Below are positions 51,769 through 59,345 of a DNA stretch of 64,000 nt, one piece after another. The notes below the pieces were generated by a model. The model ran no database searches, was not told the origin of the DNA, and saw only the letters and a list, made by a program, of their open reading frames with translations. Each line of letters opens with the position of its first letter. Positions within the stretch are counted from its first letter, which is position 1. Position numbers and translations under genes: made by a program. Source of the DNA: DAMCZI01 sp032095175 (GTDB lineage: Bacteria > Bacillota > Clostridia > Clostridiales > Caloramatoraceae); the NCBI GenBank assembly GCA_032095175.1, contig DAMCZI010000006.1, positions 1-64,000 of the forward strand, given 5' to 3'.

Positions 51769-52893
51769 CTATTCATCTTTCTTTTCAATTAAGCTCATTA
51801 GCTGCTCTAGAACTCCAGCATTTGACGAAAGCGAGATATTACCAACCTTGTCGCAAATATGTTCAAGATATTCAAGTTCCTTTAATCTATATAATGTTTT
51901 ATTTTCATCCATTAGCTTTGCTGTATTAAGCAAGCTTCTAGTAGAGGCTGTCTCTTCCCTGCGAGTTATTACATTTGCATATGCCTTTTTCTCTGCAATT
52001 AGCACAGTATTTAATATATCCTTTATATCCCCAGGAAGAATTATATCCTTAACTCCTGCTTCAACAAATTCTACACCAAATTGTTCCTCTTTAGACTTAA
52101 CTTCCTTCAATATTATAGTTCCTATCTCATGCTTTTCTGCAAGAAGCTGATCCAGCTTTCTTGTTGCTACATATTCTCTTAAGGCAAGCTGCATAGTTGT
52201 ATAAAGCTGCTGCTCAAAATTATCAAACTCCATTGCTATCTTTACTGCATCTGTTATTCTATATTGAAATATAAAGTTCATTCGAAGTGTTACTTTATCT
52301 TCAGATAATAGTTCCTGTCCGGATATTTCAATCAGCCTTTTTCTGATATCAACTACTTTTACCTCAATACTATTTATACCCTTTAAGAAATAATGGGTAC
52401 CCGCTGGCAGAGTTTTTACGAACTCCCCATTCATTGTTAAAATTCCAAGCTTACCAGTTGGTACTATAAATATATCAATGTATTTGCTTCCCTGATTTTT
52501 AAAATATTCATTCTTAAATATAGACTTGTCAATTTCATCAGGGACAAAGGGATTATTAGTATCTAAAACAAAAAATGTATGCTTTTTTAGTGTATTAAAA
52601 TATGCATGCTGACCACTGGCAATAATATCACAAAAGTTCCCCTCAGAATAATGTAGAGCTATTTCATTATCTTTAAGATTAATTACATCAAGCTTTTCAG
52701 CGAAAATCCTATCTTCTAAGAACAATGCAAGTTCATAGCCTGGGTCAAATTTATCCGCCATGTCTACAGAGAGTATCCACTTTTTTGAAAATGGCATAGT
52801 AATGTAGGTTCTAGGCGTCAAGGCCTTAATAAAGCTGTTGTTTTTAAATAACAAACCTACTTCATATGTATTTACAACATATTTCATAAACAT
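51769..52893 (-). CDS. Slipin/SPFH (band 7) protein
   Basis: 374 residues of the SPFH superfamily: YFLKGINSIEVKVVDIRKRLIEISGQELLSEDKVTLRMNFIFQYRITDAV (about 170-215) and the following amphipathic GVKDIILPGDIKDILNTVLIAEKKAYANVITRREETASTRSLLNTAKLM. There is no strong N-terminal membrane helix, and an extra N-terminal domain of about 130 residues precedes the SPFH core. Slipins are recurrent neighbours of rtcB in bacterial RNA-repair loci. Start ATG 52893; an operator-like inverted repeat lies just upstream. Confidence 0.85.
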   Translation of the reverse strand: MFMKYVVNTYEVGLLFKNNSFIKALTPRTYITMPFSKKWILSVDMADKFDPGYELALFLEDRIFAEKLDVINLKDNEIALHYSEGNFCDIIASGQHAYFNTLKKHTFFVLDTNNPFVPDEIDKSIFKNEYFKNQGSKYIDIFIVPTGKLGILTMNGEFVKTLPAGTHYFLKGINSIEVKVVDIRKRLIEISGQELLSEDKVTLRMNFIFQYRITDAVKIAMEFDNFEQQLYTTMQLALREYVATRKLDQLLAEKHEIGTIILKEVKSKEEQFGVEFVEAGVKDIILPGDIKDILNTVLIAEKKAYANVITRREETASTRSLLNTAKLMDENKTLYRLKELEYLEHICDKVGNISLSSNAGVLEQLMSLIEKKDE

Positions 52894-52905
52894 CCCACCT
52901 CGTAT

Positions 52906-52946
52906 AATAAGTTTATAGTCAGTTAAATGATTGCTATAAACTTATT
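52906..52946 (-). promoter_or_regulatory. 13+13 bp inverted repeat upstream of slipin gene
   Basis: Perfect AATAAGTTTATAG / CTATAAACTTATT with 15-nt spacer, 13 bp before the slipin start. No T tract, so an operator or leader hairpin rather than a terminator is favoured. Confidence 0.55.
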
Positions 52947-53089
52947 TATTTTTATATTTTAGTATAGACAAGAATGTGTCTGTGTCTTTCTGTGGGTATT
53001 CTCCCAATTCCGTAATTGCTGTCTGTTTTACTTTCCTATCTATACAGATTTCATTAACTATTTATAAAGGAATTCCCTAATGCTAAAAT

Positions 53090-53337
53090 ATTTCTAATGG
53101 AACTTTAGCGAAGGTTACTGCTTATCTCTCCTGCAAAACTATTTGTTATTGCCTATTAAGCTTGCAGCCTGACCAGAGTATCACATTCTGCTTACACAAA
53201 TGTTGCATCTCCATTCGTAGCCACCAGCAAGGTATTTCGCTTGGATGAATGCTGATTACGCGAGGTTGCAGTCAGTGCTCTGGATTAGGATAATTCCTTT
53301 CTAAGTTTCCTCATTACTCTCGAAAGGTGGTGATTTC
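53090..53337 (+). other. IS110 5' noncoding end, bridge-RNA candidate region
   Basis: About 250 bp without a gene directly before the transposase start, more GC-balanced than its surroundings and with hairpin-forming segments (for example CTTGCAGCCTGACC...GGTTGCAGTCAG). IS110 elements encode a structured bridge RNA in this position (established for IS621). I cannot define the exact left end; 52947-53089 shows no gene. Confidence 0.5.
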
Positions 53338-54612
53338 ATGAAGAAGATAGACTACTTATCAACTCTATTTGTTGGTATTGATATTGGTGCGAGACAAAAT
53401 GTTGTCTCCGCAATTAACTTTGAACAAGAGTTTTTAATCCAAATGAAACCTGTTCCTAATACACAATCTGGTGCAGATCAATTAGAAGCTATGCTTGCTG
53501 ATATACTTAGCAATAGTACCTTTAGAGCTGTCATAATTGGCTTAGAATCCACTTCATTTTATGGAGTGCATATTGCAAATTTCTTATCTGCCAGTGAAAA
53601 GCTTATGCCATACAAGCCCTTTGTTTACTGTTTGAATCCTAAGGAAATTGCTAACTACAAAGCTTCCTTTAATGCCCTCGATAAAAATGATGGCATTGAT
53701 TCTTTTGTTATTGCTGATTTTGCAAGGGTTGGCAGAATTCACACCGAACCTTGGCGTGGTTCTCAATATCTTGCTTTGCAAAGGCTTACAAGACACAGGC
53801 TCCATATTGTTGATTGCTTAACTAGAGAAAAAACTTATATGCTCTCAAATGTATTTCTCAAGTTTAGTGAATTTGCTTTGTTACAGGGTGATGAACATCC
53901 TTTTTCTGATAAATACGGTGCTACTGCTTCTTCCATATTGACTGATTTTCTATCTTCTGAGGACATTGCAAATACTTCGATTGAAGATCTTGTTGATTTT
54001 GTCAATAAAAAAAGTCGCAAGCGAATTTCTAATCCTCAAATGACTGCTGAAGTTTTACAACAGGCTGCACGTAATTCATACCGCCTTGATAAATGTTTGT
54101 ATGAGCCTTTGACAACTTCTATTGCCTGTTCTTTCAACTGTATTCAGGCCTTCGAGAAGGAGCTTAAAGCTATTAACAAGGCTATTGAAAAAACTGTTAT
54201 GGGAATGAATCCTGTGGAATATCAGATTCTCATGTCAATCCCAGGCTTTGGTCCTGTTTACTCCAGTGGTATTCTCGCTGAGCTAGGTAGTGTCCATGCA
54301 TTTCCTAACAATGATGCCATTGCTAAATACGCTGGCATCGTGTGGAAAGAAAATCAATCTGGTGGTTTCAAAGCTGAAAACACACCTATGAACAAGGCAG
54401 GTAATCGCTATTTGCGCTATTATCTGATAGAAGCTGCTGGAAGTGTCGTAAGACACATTCCTGAGTATCAGGTATTCTATCAGAAGAAATTTGCTGAAGT
54501 AACTACTCATCAGCACAAACGAGCACTCGCACTAACATCTCGTAAACTAATTCGTTTGATTTTTGGATTGCTGGCTAAAAATCAACTCTACTCTTCAAAT
54601 AGAGTAGATTAA
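53338..54612 (+). mobile_element. IS110-family transposase (recombinase)
   Basis: 424-residue DEDD/serine recombinase. N-terminal DEDD_Tnp_IS110 domain starts FVGIDIGARQNVVSAINFE (Asp15); the C-terminal Transposase_20 domain contains EYQILMSIPGFGPVYSSGILAELG and AGNRYLRYYLIEAAGSVVRH. AAAGGTGGTG ribosome site before ATG 53338. The reading frame is intact, so it may be active. It lies between the slipin gene and the Y-RNA-like gene. Confidence 0.93.
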
Positions 54613-54629
54613 TCTATATAGAATTTACG

Positions 54630-54657
54630 AACATACGTTCTGGTTTCGGAGTATGTT
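54630..54657 (+). terminator. Hairpin after IS110 transposase
   Basis: AACATAC / GTATGTT with 14-nt loop, 17 bp past the transposase stop. Confidence 0.55.
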
Positions 54658-54711
54658 TATTAAGGTTACCCTATTTTAAAAAAATCATTTCATATTCTTT
54701 TCATTTTGTTC

Positions 54712-54741
54712 TTGACATATTACCAAATTGCTTTATATATT
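54712..54741 (+). promoter_or_regulatory. Plus-strand promoter-like sequence
   Basis: TTGACA (54712-54717), 18-bp spacer, TATATT (54736-54741), reading into the tandem repeat. May be an IS read-out promoter. Confidence 0.5.
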
Positions 54742-54811
54742 CAATGCACTTTATGGTGCTATTTTTACGAAGGCTGGCAAAAAGTTTATAGCAAATTCCA
54801 ACGGGCAAAAA

Positions 54812-54886
54812 TTAAGTATGCTTTAAACTAGCTGGAAGCTTAAAGCTCTGAGCTAATTTAAATGTAGAAGCTATTCCACAATACAT
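54812..54886 (-). CDS. 24-aa ORF in tandem repeat unit 1
   Basis: Begins MYCGIASTFKLAQSFKLPAS; AAAGGAT lies 5 nt before the ATG. The same ORF is in unit 2 (55026-55100). Coding status is uncertain. Confidence 0.3.
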   Translation of the reverse strand: MYCGIASTFKLAQSFKLPASLKHT

Positions 54887-55025
54887 ACGATATCCTTTAA
54901 TGCACAGGGTTAGTTTCTGCTTGCTAGAGCAAGAAAAGGGCTTGCTTTATATATTCAATGCACTTTATGGTGCTATTTTTACGAAGGCTGGCAAAAAGTT
55001 TATAGCAAATTCCAACGGGCAAAAA

Positions 55026-55100
55026 TTAAGTATGCTTTAAACTAGCTGGAAGCTTAAAGCTCTGAGCTAATTTAAATGTAGAAGCTATTCCACAATACAT
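55026..55100 (-). CDS. 24-aa ORF in tandem repeat unit 2
   Basis: Identical in sequence to the ORF at 54812-54886. Coding status is uncertain. Confidence 0.3.
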   Translation of the reverse strand: MYCGIASTFKLAQSFKLPASLKHT

Positions 55101-55189
55101 ACGATATCCTTTAATGCACAGGGTTAGTTTCTGCTTGCTAGAGCAAGAAAAGGGCTTGCTTTAGCTAAAACTCTTTGCCAAACCACCAA

Positions 55190-55239
55190 GGATAAAAATT
55201 ACCGCGACAGGGTAATATTGGAGGGGATTTGAACCCCGC
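55190..55239 (-). ncRNA. Second T-arm-like element, possible partial Y RNA
   Basis: GGGG TTCAAAT CCCC (55223-55237) followed by a loop-closed stem ATTACC / GGTAAT (55198-55216). The order T arm then capped stem is like that of the upstream element, but a convincing D arm is missing. Confidence 0.4.
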
Positions 55240-55395
55240 ACTTTTAGGTGCTGCCATAGCTGTGCTCTACCATTGAGCTACGCAAGCCTTAAGGGCTTGA
55301 GGAAGGATTTGAACCTTCAACACCAGTTTCCTTTATGAATAAGCCCAGGCATACATAAGGTCAGAGACCAAATGCACCGCACAGTTTTAAAACTG
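55240..55395 (-). ncRNA. YrlA-like Y RNA: circularly permuted tRNA mimic
   Basis: Minus strand, in order: GGTGC (55374-55378), helical insert, AACTG (anticodon-stem 3' side), 5-nt variable loop GTGTT, T arm GAAGG-TTCAAAT-CCTTC (55302-55318), CTCAAGC (55295-55301), 7-nt loop, GCTTGCG (55281-55287), TA, D arm GCTC-AATGGTA-GAGC (55264-55278), CAGCT, then GCACC pairing with GGTGC. Acceptor stem pairs 6/7 and anticodon stem 4/5. All spacings equal those of a tRNA, but the acceptor stem is capped by a loop and has no CCA end. This is the architecture described for YrlA Y RNAs. rtcB lies 6 kb away. Confidence 0.72.
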
Positions 55396-55636
55396 AAGCA
55401 TATAAGCTTATTCATACAGCTCTGTGCTGTAATTATATATTAAAACTAATTTCCTAAATTATCATAAAAAAAAGTATGCGAAAACTCTAGAAGAATTAAA
55501 AATAAATATAACAGCACTTAATGCTTAAAACCACTTGTTATTGACAAAACTAAGATTGAGAATAGACTTATGTGTTTTTTTATTATAAAATGTATTGTAA
55601 TCAACTATAGGTAAAAGTACCTTAAAGGAGAATAAT

Positions 55637-56803
55637 ATGACAACAACATTTGAAGAATTAGGATTAAATCCAAACTTAATAGAAGGCTTAAAAAAAGAAG
55701 GTATAACTGAACCCACAAGTATTCAAACTCAGGCAATACCACTTGCATTAGAAAATAAAGATATAATAGGTCAATCAATAACAGGAAGCGGAAAAACATT
55801 AGCATATCTTCTTCCTATATTTCAGAGAATGCATACAGATAAAAGGGAGATGCAGGCTATCATTTTGGCACCAACTCATGAACTGGTTATGCAGATATTT
55901 AATGTAGCAAAGCTTTTATCTCAAGATTCAGGTCTACCTGTAACTTCAACTTCAATAATAGGTGAAGTAAATATAAAAAGGCAAATTGAAAGACTAAAGG
56001 AAAAACCACATATAATTATAGGCACTCCTGGCAGAATATTAGAGCTTATAAAATTGAGGAAAATAAGTGCGCATACTGTTAAGACCATTGTCATAGATGA
56101 GGGTGACAGGCTTCTAGATGCAAACAATTTACCTCAAGTAAAAGACGTTATTAAAACTACCCTGAAGGACAGGCAATTAATGATGTTTTCAGCAACTATA
56201 AGTGAAGCTGCCATAAACACTGCAAATGATTTAATGAAGGAGCCTGATGTAATAAAAATACAAGATGAGCCCATTAACCCAAACATTAATCATATGTATA
56301 TAGTTTCCGAACAAAGAGAAAAGGTTGAAGTTTTACGAAAGCTAATAGCGGCAGTAAAGCCTGAAAGAGCAATTGTATTTCTAAACAAGAACGAAGAAAT
56401 ACAAGAGGTTACATCAAAGCTTCAATTCCATCACATTAAGGCATATGGAATATATGGCGCTGCCTCAAAGGAAGAACGAAAGAAGGGCTTAGAGGATTTT
56501 AGAAGTGGGAAAATTCAGCTATTAATAGCTTCAGATATAGCTGCGAGAGGTCTTGATATAAAGGGTTTAACCCATATTATCAATTTAGATTTGCCTGAAA
56601 ATATAAAGGAGTATTTACACAGAGCAGGTAGAACTGGTAGATCAAAGGTTCTCGGTAATACCATCTCTATTGTTACTAAAAGAGAACTCCAAACACTTAA
56701 AAAAATTGAGAATACCTTTAAAATAATAATTCAAGAAAAGACATTATATAGGGGTACTTTAATGGATTTACCTGTATTTAAAACAAAAAAACAACCGAAA
56801 TAA
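55637..56803 (+). CDS. DEAD-box RNA helicase (DEGD variant)
   Basis: 388-residue compact helicase: Q motif GITEPTSIQTQAIP, motif I TGSGKT, Ia APTHEL, Ib TPGR, motif II DEGD in place of DEAD, motif III SAT, motif V ARGLD, motif VI HRAGRTGR. There is almost no C-terminal extension. Acts on RNA structure, RNP or decay. ATG 55637 after AAAGGAG. It is divergent from the Y-RNA-like gene; functional linkage to RNA repair is only a possibility. Confidence 0.92.
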   Translation: MTTTFEELGLNPNLIEGLKKEGITEPTSIQTQAIPLALENKDIIGQSITGSGKTLAYLLPIFQRMHTDKREMQAIILAPTHELVMQIFNVAKLLSQDSGLPVTSTSIIGEVNIKRQIERLKEKPHIIIGTPGRILELIKLRKISAHTVKTIVIDEGDRLLDANNLPQVKDVIKTTLKDRQLMMFSATISEAAINTANDLMKEPDVIKIQDEPINPNINHMYIVSEQREKVEVLRKLIAAVKPERAIVFLNKNEEIQEVTSKLQFHHIKAYGIYGAASKEERKKGLEDFRSGKIQLLIASDIAARGLDIKGLTHIINLDLPENIKEYLHRAGRTGRSKVLGNTISIVTKRELQTLKKIENTFKIIIQEKTLYRGTLMDLPVFKTKKQPK

Positions 56804-56811
56804 ACAGCAAT

Positions 56812-56884
56812 AGTGACAGGGAAACCTCCGAAAAAGTAAGCACTCATAAAACAGTGGTTCTTTTTTGGAGGTTTCCCTGTCACT
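56812..56884. terminator. Bidirectional terminator
   Basis: AGTGACAGGGAAACCTCC / GGAGGTTTCCCTGTCACT, 18-bp perfect arms with A and T tracts inside, between convergent genes. Confidence 0.92.
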
Positions 56885-58182
56885 TAAGCTAGTTTTAAAG
56901 CTATAAAATTTACAATCGGTAGAATATATAAATAGAATAAATATGGCACACATGATGTGTCAGCCCTAAGGTTTGTCATTGGGACGAGTAAAGCTATATT
57001 CCATGGAATTAAAGCAGAGATGACTATTGCTGTGTTTTCAAGATCAACAGCAAAGTTTAATTTATCTATTTTATTCTTTTCATATACCTTTTTATTAAGC
57101 ATATGGGTTATTATAACTGCAAGTACCTGACTACATGCAAATAAAGCAGAAATAATACTAGTAATTGTTATGTTTCTATAAACCTCATATCTTGAATTTG
57201 CATTTATAGTCTCAAATCTTTTTAGCATATTTGTACCCTCAAATATACCGGATAGAGCAGATGATATTAATATAACCAGTGATGTTTTAAGCATTGAAAG
57301 AACTCCTCCACCCTTTATTATTGAGTAAAGAGGACTAGCCTTATCCATATTATACCCGTATATAATGAACCTTACTGAATCCAAGATTGTATTATGCTGT
57401 ATAAAAATACTCAATAAAAAGGCTGTAATTATGCTAATAACCATGGATGTTTTAACATTTACCTTAAAAACAGCAAAAACGATAATAATAAAAGCAGGAA
57501 TTAAAGCAATAATACTTATATTAAAAGCTTTAGCTATTTCATTGTTTATGCTACTCGATATATTTCCAAGTGGAAATCTGAATGACACAAGTGTATAAAG
57601 GATAATCGAAATAAAAAAAGGAACAATGGATGTTTTAATCATATTTTTTATATTTTCATAGATATTCGTTTCTGTAAGATGGGCAATAAGACTTGCACTT
57701 GAAGACATTGGGGAACACCTGTCTCCAAAATATGCTCCAGCAATAATCGCTCCTGCTGTTGCGGCAATACTCACACCGCCACTCCTTGCAATAACCATAA
57801 GCGCTATTCCTACAGTTCCCACAGTTCCAAAGGATGTTCCAATTAAAGTTGAAACACAGCAGCTTATTATAAAGGTTGATAATATAAATAAATTAGGATT
57901 TATAAGCTTTATCCCATAATAAACTATTGCAGATACAGTACCAGATGCCATCCATATGGCAGTAATAGTGCCAATAAGTATAAAAATTTCTATAACTATG
58001 AAAGCTTTTTTACCTCCATTACAGGCCATCCCTAAAACATCCTTTAAACTATATCCCCTTCGTACTGCTGCTATAAAAAACAGCACAAAGCTTATCATCA
58101 ACGGATATGCAGGGAATATTCCCCTAAAGGCACTTAAGATCAAAAGAAAAAATGAAATAATGAAAGCAACGATCAATTCCAT
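56884..58182 (-). CDS. NhaC-family Na+/H+ antiporter
   Basis: 432 residues, about 11 membrane helices. Family blocks GTSFGTVGTVGIALMVIARSGGV and AGAIIAGAYFGDRCSPMSSSASLIAHLTETNIYENIKNM (about 125-190). ATG 58182 has AGG 8 nt upstream; the GTG at 58191 overlaps that site. Exchanges Na+ for H+, or in some members organic substrates such as malate/lactate; specificity unproven. Monocistronic. Confidence 0.88.
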   Translation of the reverse strand: MELIVAFIISFFLLILSAFRGIFPAYPLMISFVLFFIAAVRRGYSLKDVLGMACNGGKKAFIVIEIFILIGTITAIWMASGTVSAIVYYGIKLINPNLFILSTFIISCCVSTLIGTSFGTVGTVGIALMVIARSGGVSIAATAGAIIAGAYFGDRCSPMSSSASLIAHLTETNIYENIKNMIKTSIVPFFISIILYTLVSFRFPLGNISSSINNEIAKAFNISIIALIPAFIIIVFAVFKVNVKTSMVISIITAFLLSIFIQHNTILDSVRFIIYGYNMDKASPLYSIIKGGGVLSMLKTSLVILISSALSGIFEGTNMLKRFETINANSRYEVYRNITITSIISALFACSQVLAVIITHMLNKKVYEKNKIDKLNFAVDLENTAIVISALIPWNIALLVPMTNLRADTSCVPYLFYLYILPIVNFIALKLA

Positions 58183-58377
58183 AATAATCACCTATCCATC
58201 TTAATTTATTACGTAAACTGCTTTTTTCTTACTACATTACAAAACTGTAAGCTACAATTGCTTTATTGTAAGGTTATTAGATATATTAATATAATATTTT
58301 CATATATAATTAAATTATAAACTCAAGTAATAGCACTGAATTTAGAATGATATGTTTAATAAGGAAATAATTCTTTA

Positions 58378-58491
58378 TACTAATCGCACTAAAGATTTTA
58401 ATTGGGTAATGTGCAATTAGTAAATCAAGGAATATGATTTCACATAAATGTTCAGGTCGAGTAATGTAGAATCATTTGCGTGAAACATATC
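58378..58491 (-). repeat. MITE-like repeat, family B copy 6
   Basis: Reverse orientation: TACTAATCGCACTAAAGATT left, AATCATTTGCGTGAAACATA right. It lies in the interval 58200-58574, which otherwise holds no gene. Confidence 0.85.
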
Positions 58492-58574
58492 AATTAATTT
58501 ATAATTATGACAGTTATTTTTATATAAATCAAATAAATTTTGCTGCTACAGCTTTTGCAGAAGGGAGAACTTCC

Positions 58575-59264
58575 ATGAAAAAAAATACATTAATTAAAAT
58601 AATTATTTTCGCTGCAGTAACAGCAGTATTGGTATACATATTTCATACCAGCAATACATATATTTGCATGAGAAAAATGTTTCATTCAACTGAAGCCATA
58701 AAAAAGTTTATTCTATCCAAGGGTGCTTTAGCCCCATTAGCTTTTTTTATAATACAAGTATCACAGGTTATAATATCACCAATACCAGGAACCTTTACTT
58801 CACTGGCAGGTGCTGCAGTTTTTGGTTGTCTTAACTCATTCCTATTAAGTGGTCCTGCCATAATTCTAGGCTCTTTACTTGCTTTTTTCCTTGCACGTAT
58901 TTTCGGAAGAAAGCTGGTTATAAAGCTTATTGGAGAATCAATATTTAATAAATATGAAAATATATTTGCTAAAAACTTTGTTGTCACCCTTTTTCTCCTT
59001 TACCTGGTGCCTTTTTTACCCGATGATGCGATATGCTTTCTTGCAGGTTTATCTAAAATTCCTTTAAGACTTTATGTTTTGATTCTTATAATTGGTAGAT
59101 TACCAAGTGTTATAATAACCTCTATTACAGGTTCAAATGTACTTAATCTATCATTAAATCAATGGATAATCCTAGGCATACTATCCCTGTTTGGAGTTTT
59201 AATTTATCTCCGCTACCGAAAATCCATTGAAGCATTTATTAATTCCAAACTTGGGCTTGAATAG
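58575..59264 (+). CDS. VTT/DedA-like (TVP38/TMEM64 family) membrane protein
   Basis: 229 residues from ATG 58575 (AAGGGAG about 8 nt upstream); the longer frame upstream only reads through repeat B. About six hydrophobic segments, with the family motifs ISPIPGTFTSLAGAAVFG (re-entrant) and FLPDDAICFLAGLSKI. VTT proteins are linked to lipid scrambling or flipping across membranes (undecaprenyl phosphate for DedA). Exact role unknown. Confidence 0.87.
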   Translation: MKKNTLIKIIIFAAVTAVLVYIFHTSNTYICMRKMFHSTEAIKKFILSKGALAPLAFFIIQVSQVIISPIPGTFTSLAGAAVFGCLNSFLLSGPAIILGSLLAFFLARIFGRKLVIKLIGESIFNKYENIFAKNFVVTLFLLYLVPFLPDDAICFLAGLSKIPLRLYVLILIIGRLPSVIITSITGSNVLNLSLNQWIILGILSLFGVLIYLRYRKSIEAFINSKLGLE

Positions 59265-59291
59265 ATGTAGAAACATTTATTCGAAACATAT
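59264..59291 (-). repeat. Family B terminal fragment
   Basis: GATGTAGAAACATTTATTCG plus AAACATAT, matching the last 28 bp of reverse-oriented family B. It directly follows the VTT gene stop, so the gene end may have been shaped by it. Confidence 0.6.
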
Positions 59292-59295
59292 CTAT

Positions 59296-59341
59296 AAAAG
59301 GTATGAAATTTAGATTTAATATCTAAACTTCATACCTTTTA
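59296..59341. terminator. Bidirectional terminator
   Basis: AAAAGGTATGAA / TTCATACCTTTT with an inner TTTAGAT/ATCTAAA stem, between convergent genes. Confidence 0.88.
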
Positions 59342-59345
59342 TATA

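Larger units (their letters stand above)
54730..55162. repeat. Tandem duplication, two 214-bp units
   Basis: Units 54730-54943 and 54944-55157 are essentially identical, and the first 5 bp of a third unit follow. On the minus strand each unit has AGCACCATAAAGTGC and GCAAGCCCTTTTCTTGC, resembling AGCACCTAAAAGTGC and CAAGCCCTTAAGGCTTGC of the adjacent Y-RNA-like gene, so they may be decayed copies of it. Each unit also holds a 24-codon minus-strand ORF. Confidence 0.9.

Noticed and set aside
55201..55330. Two ordinary tRNA genes on the minus strand
   Set aside because: T arm precedes D arm for the only pair of halves that match, and no 5' acceptor strand complements the second T arm segment. 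A permuted Y-RNA-type element fits better.
55240..55440. tmRNA or part of one
   Set aside because: No tag-peptide reading frame, no CCA end and no tmRNA-type 5' end; the acceptor stem is closed by a loop.
58476..58574. N-terminal extension of the VTT protein
   Set aside because: These codons lie in the end of repeat B and its flank; ATG 58575 has the ribosome site.
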